From assembly GCA_023435565.1 (NCBI GenBank), contig JAEYRN010000051.1, positions 1 to 64,000 of the forward strand: 64,000 nt of DNA, in the 5' to 3' direction. Positions 43,358 to 52,375 of the stretch are shown here, in pieces; position 1 is the stretch's first letter; each line of letters begins with the position of its first letter. The notes beneath the pieces were generated by a model. The model made no database searches. It had not been told where the DNA came from and saw nothing but the letters and a program-made list of their open reading frames with translations. The position numbers were made by a program, and so were the translations under genes. This DNA comes from Bacillota bacterium (lineage in GTDB: Bacteria > Bacillota > UBA4882 > UBA8346).

Positions 43358-44920
43358 TTAGCATTCATAAGTTCTTGCCAGTTCAAACTCTTTTTGTATT
43401 TCTGGCGAAGGTTCCTTAGATAATAAAGATACAATTAGAATAGCAACGCAAGACGTTACAAATGCCGGGAATAACTCATAGATTCCAAAAATTCCTCCCA
43501 TTGGTTTCAGGAGCAACTTCCAGATAAAGACCATCCCTCCCCCGGCTAACATACCGGCAATGGCGCCGGACCTAGTAACTCTTTTCCAAAACAAAGAAAA
43601 TAACATAATCGGCCCGAATGTAGCGCCGAAACCTGCCCAAGCAAATGAAACTATCGTGAAAATAATACTGTTTTCATCCAAAGCAATAATCATAGCAAAA
43701 ATTGCTATTACTAGCAATGTAATCCTCGACATAAACAAAACAGCTTTATCCGAAGCTTCTTTTTTTAAAACGCCATGATAAATACTTTTTGAAAACGCAG
43801 AGGCCGCAATGAGTAGGTATGAATCGGAGGAACTAATAGTTGCCGCTAAGATTCCTGACATAACCACTCCGGCAATCAATGGAAGGAAAAATTTAGTCGA
43901 TAATAAAATAAATATACTTTCGGAAGAACTCTGCGTCAACAACGCATCCGGATATAACGCTCTTCCAATAATACCAATGGCTACTGCAGCAAAAAGAGAG
44001 ATAGCGCACCACAATGTGGCGATCCTTCTGGATAAAACAAGCTCATTCGTCTTTCTAATAGCCATAAATTTTAATAAAACTTGCGGCATTCCAAAATAAC
44101 CAAGTCCCCACGAAAGTGTGGAAATAATGGTCAATAATCCATAGGCACCTGCTTCACCGAACAAAGGTTTCCCTGACTCCCCAACTTGTTGAATCCCATC
44201 GGCCAAAACCGGTTGGGCAATTCCAAAGAATTCAAAGAAACCTGGTATTTCCTTTACATTAGTAACAACAGCCGTAATACCACCGGCACTAAGAATACTA
44301 GCTATTAAGAGAGTGACCAAAGATAAAAACATTATTACACCCTGCATAAAATCAGACGCGCTTTCAGCTAAAAAACCACCTATGGTTGTATAAAAAATTA
44401 CAAACAAAACTCCTGAAATCATCATTAATTGATAATTCAAATGAAACAATGTACTGAAAAGTTTACCTACCGTAACAAAACAACTTGCAGCATAAACTGT
44501 AAAAAATATCAATATAAAAAGTGCGGCTATTGTCATGATAACCTTCTTTTGTTCTTTAAATCGATTGCTAAAATAATCAGGAATAGTTATCGAATCACCG
44601 GCAATAACTGAATATCCGCGAAGTCTTTTTGAAACAAACAACCAATTAAGATATGTACCAATAAGCAGCCCTATTGCTGTCCATCCCGCATCACTTAACC
44701 CAAACCAGTAGGCAACACCGGGAAGCCCCATTAAAAGCCATCCGCTCATATCTGAAGCCTCAGCCCCCATGGCGGTAATCCATGGGCCTATTTTACGACC
44801 CCCAATAAGAAAGTTTTCGCTATTTTCATTGGCCCGTTTTGCATAGAATAGTCCGATTCCAATAACCACTGCCATATACAAACACATAGCTGTAAAAATT
44901 TGAATTATATCCCCACCCAT
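43358..44920 (-). CDS. putP: Sodium/solute symporter, PutP-like
   Basis: A 520-residue membrane protein of the SSS family with about 13 helices. MSGWLLMGLPGVAYWFGLSDAGWTAIGL and the GGRKIGPWITAMGAEASDMSGW segment are characteristic of sodium/proline symporters; ISSSDSYLLIAASAFSKSIYHG carries the Na+ site. The start at 44920 is set by GGAGGGG; the longer frame adds 15 residues. The gene precedes the ligase fusion by 63 bases and is probably co-transcribed with it, so the substrate could be a carboxylate rather than proline. Confidence 0.88.
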   Translation of the reverse strand: MGGDIIQIFTAMCLYMAVVIGIGLFYAKRANENSENFLIGGRKIGPWITAMGAEASDMSGWLLMGLPGVAYWFGLSDAGWTAIGLLIGTYLNWLFVSKRLRGYSVIAGDSITIPDYFSNRFKEQKKVIMTIAALFILIFFTVYAASCFVTVGKLFSTLFHLNYQLMMISGVLFVIFYTTIGGFLAESASDFMQGVIMFLSLVTLLIASILSAGGITAVVTNVKEIPGFFEFFGIAQPVLADGIQQVGESGKPLFGEAGAYGLLTIISTLSWGLGYFGMPQVLLKFMAIRKTNELVLSRRIATLWCAISLFAAVAIGIIGRALYPDALLTQSSSESIFILLSTKFFLPLIAGVVMSGILAATISSSDSYLLIAASAFSKSIYHGVLKKEASDKAVLFMSRITLLVIAIFAMIIALDENSIIFTIVSFAWAGFGATFGPIMLFSLFWKRVTRSGAIAGMLAGGGMVFIWKLLLKPMGGIFGIYELFPAFVTSCVAILIVSLLSKEPSPEIQKEFELARTYEC

Positions 44921-45130
44921 TATTTCCCCCTCCTTTTTTATTAAAATACTAACTAATTGTAACAAAATAATTAATATATTTCAAATTATATAGTCCTTTT
45001 AACACAAAATTACATAATCATGTTTCATAAAAAAATAGCTTTTGTTAAGATAATTTTTCACCGTAAAATCATAACAATATGAAAAGAAAGTCGACAATTG
45101 CGATTTCCTTTTTACTCATTTCCTGGAAAC

Positions 45131-46540
45131 TTAGCAAGCTTCTTTTATCTTTACCTCATTAACCCTGGCCTTAATATACTTCCATTTCCCGGAATAAAAA
45201 CGAAAATGAATCACAATCGATCTAATATACTGATCCAGCACCAAAGCGATCCAGGCCCCAACTAACCCCCAACCAAGCCCGTTTACGAATAAATAGGTTG
45301 CACCAACCCGAAAAACCCAAATTCCTAAGATGGATGCATACAAAGGATACATTGTATCCCCTGCGCCCCTTAGAGCCCCGGCCAAAGTAAGTTGAGTCGA
45401 CTGTCCCGGCTGGGCTAAAGCTAGTATTTTAAGGACAGTCCCGGCCATTGCCGCGACTATCAAATCCGAAGTATATAAACGGGCCAATGAGTGCGAGAAT
45501 AGAATAAAAATTAGGCCTATTATGCTCGCCGTACACATTGCTACTTTTTTAATAAACCGGGCATACCTCTCAGCTTTAGCGGTATCACCGGCTCCTAGGC
45601 TTTGGCCGACCAAGGTGGTTGCCGCAACACCAAAGGCTTGACTTGGAGAAAATGATAAACCGCTGATACTAAGACCGATTTGATGAGCGGCAAAACCAGC
45701 CGTCCCAAGACCCGAAACAATTTTTGCAAATAACATTAGCCCGCTTTGCAACACAAACTGTTCCAATGCGGAAGGCAGACCGATAGCGAAGACCTTTTTA
45801 ATTATACTCCAGTCAAGCCGATAATTATCCTTAAAACTTAAATTAAGTTCTACCCCACGCATAAAATAAACAACATATAATGCTGCCAAGCAAGCCATTA
45901 GCCGTGCCAAAGTAGTGGAAACCGCGGCCCCGGTTACCCCCCAACAAGGAAATCCCCATTTTCCATAAATCAATACATAATTCCCAAAAACATTCAACAA
46001 ATTACTGCCCACATTATATGCCATTGGAATCCTTGTCTGGCCTAAGCCACGTAAACATGCCGTAATTCCCATTACTAACGCCTGAAAGATTAATCCTGAA
46101 GCCACTACTTGAAAATATGCCATTGCCATTCCCATAGTATCTGGACCAGCGCCCATAAAACGTACAATCGGGCCTGAGGCAGCTATACCAAAAACACCTA
46201 TAATAGAGCCCAAGACCAAATTCATAAGAACAATTTGTCTGGTTACTGCTTTGGCTTTGTTAAGATTATTCCCTCCAACGCTCCATGCCACTAAAGCGGT
46301 TCCCCCGATATTGACTGCGGCAAAGATTGCCAACAATAACATAAACGGCTGATTGGTAAATCCCACTGCGGCAATGGCCGCCGGACCTAATCGTCCAACC
46401 ATAATCATATCAACTATGCCGAAAAGGGTTGACATCACCAGTTCGATAAAGGCAGGCCATGTTATCCCAAGCATTTCCTGCCCCATTGGATTGGAATTAC
46501 GGATAATGTTCATTTTTTTAACTATGTTGAAATATTTCAA
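45131..46540 (-). CDS. MATE family efflux transporter
   Basis: A 469-residue multidrug/toxin exporter with 12 membrane helices, NorM/DinF class. Typical segments: WPAFIELVMSTLFGIVDMIMVGRLGP, AVNIGGTALVAWSVGG, GVAATTLVGQSLGAGD and ALRGAGDTMYP. It would exchange drugs or metabolites for Na+ or H+. No Shine-Dalgarno precedes the ATG that begins the longest frame at 46621; I take the TTG at 46540, which has AAGGA seven bases upstream. A 16-bp palindrome lies about 170 bases upstream, and a citrate synthase gene is divergent. Confidence 0.88.
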   Translation of the reverse strand: MKYFNIVKKMNIIRNSNPMGQEMLGITWPAFIELVMSTLFGIVDMIMVGRLGPAAIAAVGFTNQPFMLLLAIFAAVNIGGTALVAWSVGGNNLNKAKAVTRQIVLMNLVLGSIIGVFGIAASGPIVRFMGAGPDTMGMAMAYFQVVASGLIFQALVMGITACLRGLGQTRIPMAYNVGSNLLNVFGNYVLIYGKWGFPCWGVTGAAVSTTLARLMACLAALYVVYFMRGVELNLSFKDNYRLDWSIIKKVFAIGLPSALEQFVLQSGLMLFAKIVSGLGTAGFAAHQIGLSISGLSFSPSQAFGVAATTLVGQSLGAGDTAKAERYARFIKKVAMCTASIIGLIFILFSHSLARLYTSDLIVAAMAGTVLKILALAQPGQSTQLTLAGALRGAGDTMYPLYASILGIWVFRVGATYLFVNGLGWGLVGAWIALVLDQYIRSIVIHFRFYSGKWKYIKARVNEVKIKEAC

Positions 46541-46708
46541 AATATTTTCCTTCTTTATCGTTTTATCCGGTATACATTTTGGGCAAACTTTTAAAAAGTT
46601 CTCCGGTAGGAATTTTCCCATCTTAAACGTAATCTTCTATAACCCGAGGCCTTTTTGTTCAAAATATTAGATAGACCATATTATACAAGCATTTAGTTTT
46701 TAAAGCAA

Positions 46709-46724
46709 ATTACCAATTGGTAAT
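46709..46724. promoter_or_regulatory. 16-bp perfect palindrome, probable operator
   Basis: ATTACCAATTGGTAAT is fully self-complementary and lies in the 324-bp divergent region between the MATE pump (starts at 46540) and citrate synthase (46865). Such dyads are typical of MarR, TetR or related repressors; no such regulator gene is in the window. Confidence 0.5.
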
Positions 46725-46864
46725 GACCTGCTAAAAAATACAAATTCCTATTTGCAGGATATCAAGGCTTAAAAGATGAATTCATCCCCCTTCAAAATGT
46801 ATAGCAGCAATATTGAAAACAAGTGTAACAAAGATATTCGAAGACACTCAAAGGAGATTTATCT

Positions 46865-48229
46865 ATGAACTGTAAAACTATTACGAAATTCGAAAATGAA
46901 CTTACTAAGTTCTGTGATTTAGCCAAAAAAAGCAGTTATATTGATCCGCAATTATTTAGTAAATATGAAGTAAAACGGGGACTTCGTGATATCAACGGCA
47001 AAGGGGTCCTGGCAGGCCTGACAGAAATTGGCGAAGTACATTCCTATATCATTGATGAAAACGAAATGGTCCCTGTCCCCGGTCAGTTATTTTATCGAGG
47101 CCAAGATATCGTTAATATAGTCAACGGTTTCATGGAGGAAAATCGTTTTGGTTTTGAAGAAATTTGTTATTTATTGCTTTTCGGTACTCTTCCCAATCAA
47201 GCCGAACTTTATGATTTTGAGCAAATATTAGCCCCGTATCGAAAATTACCGGATGATTTTGCCCGCGATATGATCTTAAATGCACCCAGCCAAGACATTA
47301 TGAATGGATTAGCACGAAGTGTATTGGCATTGTATAGTTTTGACGAGAATGCGGATGATATTTCCGTTTTAAATGTTTTAAAACAATGTATTAGATTAAT
47401 AGCCGCTTTTCCTTCACTTGCAGTCTATTGCTATCAAGCATTTTCTCATTATCATGATAACAACAGTTTGTTTATTCATAGTCCGCAACCGGAGTTAAAC
47501 ACTGCTGAGAACATTCTCCACATGCTTAGACCGGACAGCGGTTACACCAAACTTGAAGCAACTTTACTGGACCTAGCGCTAGTGCTTCATGCGGAACATG
47601 GCGGCGGAAATAACTCTTCCTTTGTTACTCATGTAGTAACATCATCCGGAACAGACACCTACTCGGTTATGGCTGCGGCTCTTGGTTCTCTTAAAGGGCC
47701 AAGACATGGAGGGGCAAACATTAAAGTTATGCTTATGTTTGAAGATATAAAAGAACAACTGAGAAATTGGACTGATGAACAAGCAATTGAAAACTATTTG
47801 GTAAAAATCCTCAACAAGGAAGCTTTTGACCGTTCCGGACTCATTTATGGAATTGGCCATGCCGTTTATTCGATATCCGATCCCCGGGCCATTATTTTAA
47901 AAGAGTACGCCGCTCGTCTTGCGAAGGAAAAAGGACTGGAGGATGAGTTTAACCTTTATACCATAGTGGAAAAACTGGCACCAGAAGTTATTGGAAGTAT
48001 TCGAAAAATGTATAAAGGTGTAAGTGCCAATGTAGATTTTTATTCGGGCTTTGTTTATAGAATGCTTAATATTCCCCCGGAATTATTCACGCCTATCTTC
48101 GCTATATCCAGAATCGTAGGCTGGAGTGCTCATCGAATCGAAGAAATAGTCAATGCCGGAAAAATTATTAGGCCAGCTTATAAAAGCGTTTGTCCCAGGC
48201 GAGATTACACTCCAATAGCTCAAAGATAG
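46865..48229 (+). CDS. gltA: Citrate/2-methylcitrate synthase
   Basis: A 454-residue citrate synthase that condenses acetyl-CoA (or propionyl-CoA) with oxaloacetate. Catalytic residues are visible: the first His in LVLHAEHGGGNNSSF, the second in IYGIGHAVYSISDPRA, and the Asp in SANVDFYSGFVY. The N-terminal extension of about 50 residues before GLRDINGKGVLAGLTEIG matches the clostridial type. GGAG precedes the ATG. The gene is alone; no aconitase or isocitrate dehydrogenase is adjacent. A perfect hairpin terminator follows. Confidence 0.92.
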   Translation: MNCKTITKFENELTKFCDLAKKSSYIDPQLFSKYEVKRGLRDINGKGVLAGLTEIGEVHSYIIDENEMVPVPGQLFYRGQDIVNIVNGFMEENRFGFEEICYLLLFGTLPNQAELYDFEQILAPYRKLPDDFARDMILNAPSQDIMNGLARSVLALYSFDENADDISVLNVLKQCIRLIAAFPSLAVYCYQAFSHYHDNNSLFIHSPQPELNTAENILHMLRPDSGYTKLEATLLDLALVLHAEHGGGNNSSFVTHVVTSSGTDTYSVMAAALGSLKGPRHGGANIKVMLMFEDIKEQLRNWTDEQAIENYLVKILNKEAFDRSGLIYGIGHAVYSISDPRAIILKEYAARLAKEKGLEDEFNLYTIVEKLAPEVIGSIRKMYKGVSANVDFYSGFVYRMLNIPPELFTPIFAISRIVGWSAHRIEEIVNAGKIIRPAYKSVCPRRDYTPIAQR

Positions 48230-48246
48230 ACATTTTGTAAAAACCA

Positions 48247-48275
48247 AAAACGATTGGTTTATAGCCAATCGTTTT
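48247..48275 (+). terminator. Rho-independent terminator after citrate synthase
   Basis: AAAACGATTGG and CCAATCGTTTT form a perfect 11-bp stem with a 7-base loop; the Ts are part of the stem end. Confidence 0.8.
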
Positions 48276-48381
48276 CGGTACTCTGTCGATATCATTCATA
48301 ATCATAAATTACAACTTATATCTCCAGAAATTGTTTCGAAAATAACATTAGAATCTGAATAATTCTATAATCCGTCATCAG

Positions 48382-48987
48382 TTAAAACTTAAACCCATAA
48401 ACAATACTGAATTTGGAATAGGCAATATCCCGATCATAATCATCACTATTAGAAGATCTGCTACCACAGTTAACCGAATACAATATCGCACCCATACTAC
48501 GATTAAAATTAAATCCAAAGCCGACTGCACCATACATTCCATTACCTAATTCCGTTTCGGTGTTATCAATGTCGTCTTTATAGGATTCATTTCCGGTATG
48601 CATATTATATCCTAATCTGCCGACAAAAAATGGAGCTGTTTCTTCTTCTTCATGGGGAAAATAAACATATACTACACCGTATAATGGGCTAAACTTGAAT
48701 TCGGCATCGTCATTATCAGATAAACCTCTTTCCAACTGGGTCTCAAACCCAAAACCCCATTCAACGATCCGTCTTTGATATGTACATTCATAACCTATTG
48801 TTAAACCGGATTCAGTATCATAACGCTTAGTATCGTCATCATCATCGAACCACCAGTCACTATCCCTAGTTTCGTATTTTCCCTCCATATCATAACCGAT
48901 CATTATTTTATGAGCGGCTGTAGTCAGTGATGAAAAGGTCAATAATAAAATCAAAGAGATAATCAAAACAATTGTTAATTTTTTCAT
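48382..48987 (-). CDS. Secreted beta-barrel-like outer membrane protein
   Basis: A 201-residue protein with a signal peptide (residues 1-24, ending TTAAHK). The mature part alternates hydrophobic and polar residues in strands such as GLTIGYECTYQRRIVEWGFGFETQ, LYGVVYVYFP, FVGRLGYNM and AVGFGFNFNRS, and ends FSIVYGFKF with a terminal Phe, the usual barrel-insertion signal. Loops are rich in Asp. All this is typical of small OmpW/OmpX-like barrels and implies an outer membrane. Homology was not established. GGAG precedes the ATG. Confidence 0.7.
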   Translation of the reverse strand: MKKLTIVLIISLILLLTFSSLTTAAHKIMIGYDMEGKYETRDSDWWFDDDDDTKRYDTESGLTIGYECTYQRRIVEWGFGFETQLERGLSDNDDAEFKFSPLYGVVYVYFPHEEEETAPFFVGRLGYNMHTGNESYKDDIDNTETELGNGMYGAVGFGFNFNRSMGAILYSVNCGSRSSNSDDYDRDIAYSKFSIVYGFKF

Positions 48988-49372
48988 TCCCTATTCTCCT
49001 TATTTTTTCTTACCCGAAAGCTGTCTTAAGCCAGCTAAATAATACTAAAGAAATCAATAGTTTGTTACGTAACATATATATATTCAGTTTCCTAATGCAA
49101 GTTTTATCCATTCAAATTTAGGCAAAATTGATGAGTATATTATGATTATTTAATGAATCCTCCTGATCTCTCTTCTAGTTGGCCTCTTTTAAAATTTCTA
49201 TATTTGACCACAAGGTTACCTTCTCACCAGTTTAAATCCCTATTCTTATTTTGATTATAAATCTAAAAGTTGAATTTAGTCTAAGGATCATTTTATACTG
49301 TTCTTAAATAATGGTAAGAGGTCCAATTGAGTAGGTAATTTGTTCTTATTTCTTTTCGGCGTATTTAACTAT
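48988..49372. other. Intergenic region without recognisable gene
   Basis: AT-rich, stops in all frames. It contains the promoter of the barrel protein on the minus strand; I could not pick a convincing -35/-10 pair. Confidence 0.3.
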
Positions 49373-49403
49373 AAAAAAAGAGACGATTCTTGCGAATCAC
49401 CTC
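49373..49403 (-). terminator. Terminator at the end of the lipid/polyketide operon
   Basis: On the minus strand GAGGTGATTC pairs with GAATCGTCTC (two G-T pairs) across GCAA, followed by seven Ts. It lies 27 bases after the acyl carrier protein gene. Confidence 0.85.
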
Positions 49404-49429
49404 CTGAATTTTCTTCTTTAATTATTTGA

Positions 49430-49684
49430 TTAGGATTGCTTCGATTCAACATAATTAATTATATCTTGAATACTTCTTATCTGAGAAATAATTGCCCCAT
49501 CGTTCGCCCGGTCAATCTTGAAATTAAAAGTCTTTTCCAAAGCCACGATTAAATCCACACTGTCTAAGCTATCCAATCCCAATTCTTCAAAAACCAAAGA
49601 TTCTTTGGTAATAGAATTATCATCAATTTCAAATTCAACAACAAATACGTTTTTTACTTTCTGAAATATTTCATTCGTTTCCAT
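49430..49684 (-). CDS. Acyl carrier protein
   Basis: An 84-residue carrier protein that bears the growing acyl or polyketide chain on phosphopantetheine. The attachment serine is in ELGLDSLDSVDLIVALE (S39). Acidic and helical as usual. The start at 49684 follows AAGGAG by 8 bases and overlaps the ketosynthase gene by 14 bases, so the pair is translationally coupled. It is the last gene of the unit, directly before a terminator. It is a dedicated carrier rather than the housekeeping ACP, judged by its neighbours. Confidence 0.92.
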   Translation of the reverse strand: METNEIFQKVKNVFVVEFEIDDNSITKESLVFEELGLDSLDSVDLIVALEKTFNFKIDRANDGAIISQIRSIQDIINYVESKQS

Positions 49685-50930
49685 TATCAAAACTCCTTAA
49701 TAATATGATCGAATTAATGCCACCAAAAGCAAAACTATTTTTCATAATCAAATTCGGCTTAGCTTTTATAAATTCCTTTAAATAATTAATATTTCCACAT
49801 TTAGGATCCGGAGTTATCAAATTTTTGGTGGGAACTAGACGACCTTCTTTGAACATTTCGAGACATACTATTAATTCAAGTACGGCGCTCGCCCCCAAGG
49901 TATGTCCTAAATGGCCTTTTAAACTGCTAACATAAGGATTATAACCTTTTTTATTAAATACATTTTCCAAAGCAATTGATTCTTCGGCGTCACCAATAAT
50001 TGTTCCGGTACCGTGGGCGTTGATATAATCTACCTCCGCTGGAGAAATCCCCGCATCAATAAGAAGCCTTTCTATTCCATCGGTAAGCTCTTTTTCGGTA
50101 ACACGGGACATATGTTCCCCACTGGAAAAAGTAGAGAATCCAACAATTTCTCCCAGAATTTTTGCCCCTCTTTGCTTGGCGTTATCCTCACTCTCTAAGA
50201 TAAGAACACCGCTACCTTCTCCACATACCGTCCCGTCCCTGTCTTTATCAAATGGTCTTGGAGTTTGGTCAGGACGGTCATTAAAGTGATAAGAAGCTGC
50301 TTGCAATAGATCAAATGTTGCACTGGTAGTAACATGTAATTCTTCAGCTCCACCACAAATCATTCCTTTTTGAAGGCCGAATTTCACCGATTCGTAAGCC
50401 AATCCAATTGATTGCGCCGCCGAAGAGCAAGCGCTATTTGGAGATAACACCCTTCCCTTTATATTAAACAAACAAGCAATATTTGCGGCAGCCGTATGGG
50501 ACATAACCTGAAAAAATTGACCGGACTTGATTGATGAAAGACTTTTTTCCTGAATAAACCGGCCGGTAAATTCATAAACTGATTGACTGCTACCAGTAGT
50601 GGATGCAAACGATACCCCATAATCTCCTGAGGTAAAATGTTCCTCAGTAAGCCCCGCCATATTTACTGCTTCCTTTGCCGCTAAGCAAGCCAGAATTGAA
50701 GTTCTTCCCATATTTCTACGCAGATCGCGGGGAATTTGTTTCTCATTTAAATCAAAAGATATTACCCCACCCACTTCGCATAATATATCACTTATACTTT
50801 CTTTCCAAACACTTCCAATATTGATGATACCGGAACGATTTGAAAATACTCCTTCAAATAAAGTATCTATCCCGTTGCCAAATGGAGAAAGAGCTCCTAT
50901 ACCTGTTATTACAACTTTATTTAATTTCAT
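49671..50930 (-). CDS. Beta-ketoacyl-ACP synthase (FabF-like)
   Basis: A 419-residue condensing enzyme. The active-site Cys lies in NSACSSAAQS (C168), the two His in INAHGTGT (H306) and LKGHLGH (H343), so the triad is complete. It extends an acyl-ACP with malonyl-ACP. The start ATG at 50930 overlaps the oxidoreductase stop (ATGA). It differs from the second ketosynthase 1.4 kb upstream in the active-site surroundings (NSACSS against SGACAS), so the two are not recent duplicates and may act at different chain lengths or as a heterodimer. Confidence 0.9.
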   Translation of the reverse strand: MKLNKVVITGIGALSPFGNGIDTLFEGVFSNRSGIINIGSVWKESISDILCEVGGVISFDLNEKQIPRDLRRNMGRTSILACLAAKEAVNMAGLTEEHFTSGDYGVSFASTTGSSQSVYEFTGRFIQEKSLSSIKSGQFFQVMSHTAAANIACLFNIKGRVLSPNSACSSAAQSIGLAYESVKFGLQKGMICGGAEELHVTTSATFDLLQAASYHFNDRPDQTPRPFDKDRDGTVCGEGSGVLILESEDNAKQRGAKILGEIVGFSTFSSGEHMSRVTEKELTDGIERLLIDAGISPAEVDYINAHGTGTIIGDAEESIALENVFNKKGYNPYVSSLKGHLGHTLGASAVLELIVCLEMFKEGRLVPTKNLITPDPKCGNINYLKEFIKAKPNLIMKNSFAFGGINSIILLRSFDNGNE

Positions 50931-52375
50931 TGATTCATTACCCTCGACCAAAAATCCTCCGGTTTAAAAAATTCCATAGCCAAACTAAAGCCGGATAACA
51001 TAGAGCCTAAAAAACCCGGGTAAATTGCTTGTCCAACCAAATATAATCCTTTAATTGGGACTCGATGCTGAAATCTAAGGGATTTTACGGTTTGTTTAAT
51101 GCCATAGGCTGAACCGTCTATTGTTTTGGTATATCGTTCAAAAGACCATGGTTTTAAATAATCTAATAATACAGCTTTATTTTTCAAACCAAATAAACCG
51201 GGAATTTTATTAAAAAGATAATTCTCCAATAACTTTAGTTTTTCTTCAGCAATTCTATTTCTTACCTTAAAATCGGTAGGGATTTTTGTCCCATTGTCAA
51301 TTAAAAAACCGCACAAGACTCCGTTTTCTCCCGAACGGTTCATAGTCACCGCCAAAGTAAGATCTAAATCAATATTATTACAAATATAGTTATCGGTTTT
51401 AAAATCTTGATAGTCTTTAATTTCATAAAATGCTACATATAAGCCGAAAGTATTTTCTGCTTCTTCCAACCGTTCCCGATAAATCGGACGCAATTTATTT
51501 ACCTTTATTTTATCCAATAATAATTTGGGGTCAAAAGAAGCAATTACGGTAGAAGAATAATATTCACCGCCATTTGGTGTCTTAATCCCGATTACGTTTC
51601 GATTTTGATCAATTAATATTTCATCAACTTCCGAATTGAAAAAAAGGTCAACTCCGAACCTGTCAAGTTCCCTTTTATAATTCATTAATAACCGATTAAT
51701 TCCATCTACAGTAAATAATCCCGGAGAACGATAAAATCCTCCTATTACAAAGGCATGAACATCAAATGGTACTTCCTCAGCCCTACTTCCAATTAAAAAA
51801 TAATTCAACGTTCCGATTAGCTCGATTAAGTTGTCGGGAGCCTGAAATTGTTTCATCACATCTTGAAGGGAAAGGCTTATTGAACCTAAAAATCCTTCTT
51901 GTTTTTTTAAATTAGGGCTCAATTTATGATTGAAATAAAAAGACTTTTCATTAACTTCCTTGACCATTCCAATATATTTTTTGATTGCTTCAACAGACTC
52001 CGGAAAATAATATAATAAACTTTTTTCTACATTGTCCAGTCCTTTTGGGAAATGATACTCTTTTGAACCAACAGCAATTTTGCCTAAACCATTCTCATGC
52101 AATTCTTTTTCGACACCGTCGGAGATATTTAAATACTCTAGAAAAGAAGTAATTACTTCCCCTTCTTCCATCCAACCGCTAATGTGCAACCCGGGACTAA
52201 ATTCACAACCTTTTCTCCTATAAGGCCTAATTAATGGAGCTATGTCTAAGTCCCTTTCAAATAAAGCAACCTTCTTGCCTTCTTTTGCTAAAATGAGGGA
52301 CGTAGTTAAACCACTAACGCCGGCACCAATAACGATAGCATCGTATTTTGTTAATGGGCTTTTATTATCAGACAA
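50927..52375 (-). CDS. FAD-dependent oxidoreductase, phytoene desaturase (CrtI)-like
   Basis: A 482-residue flavoprotein. The dinucleotide-binding motif VIGAGVSGLTTSLILAKEGKKVALFERD spans about residues 16-43, and the C-terminal FAD motif is GLYLVGQAIYPGFLGSMLSGFSLA. The family includes phytoene desaturases, carotenoid isomerases and retinol saturases, which add, remove or shift double bonds in polyenes. Embedded between two ketosynthases, it probably desaturates or isomerises the chain on the carrier protein or the released lipid. It starts at a TTG (52375), overlapping the upstream ketosynthase by 25 bases, with GGGGGA upstream. Confidence 0.85.
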   Translation of the reverse strand: MSDNKSPLTKYDAIVIGAGVSGLTTSLILAKEGKKVALFERDLDIAPLIRPYRRKGCEFSPGLHISGWMEEGEVITSFLEYLNISDGVEKELHENGLGKIAVGSKEYHFPKGLDNVEKSLLYYFPESVEAIKKYIGMVKEVNEKSFYFNHKLSPNLKKQEGFLGSISLSLQDVMKQFQAPDNLIELIGTLNYFLIGSRAEEVPFDVHAFVIGGFYRSPGLFTVDGINRLLMNYKRELDRFGVDLFFNSEVDEILIDQNRNVIGIKTPNGGEYYSSTVIASFDPKLLLDKIKVNKLRPIYRERLEEAENTFGLYVAFYEIKDYQDFKTDNYICNNIDLDLTLAVTMNRSGENGVLCGFLIDNGTKIPTDFKVRNRIAEEKLKLLENYLFNKIPGLFGLKNKAVLLDYLKPWSFERYTKTIDGSAYGIKQTVKSLRFQHRVPIKGLYLVGQAIYPGFLGSMLSGFSLAMEFFKPEDFWSRVMNQ

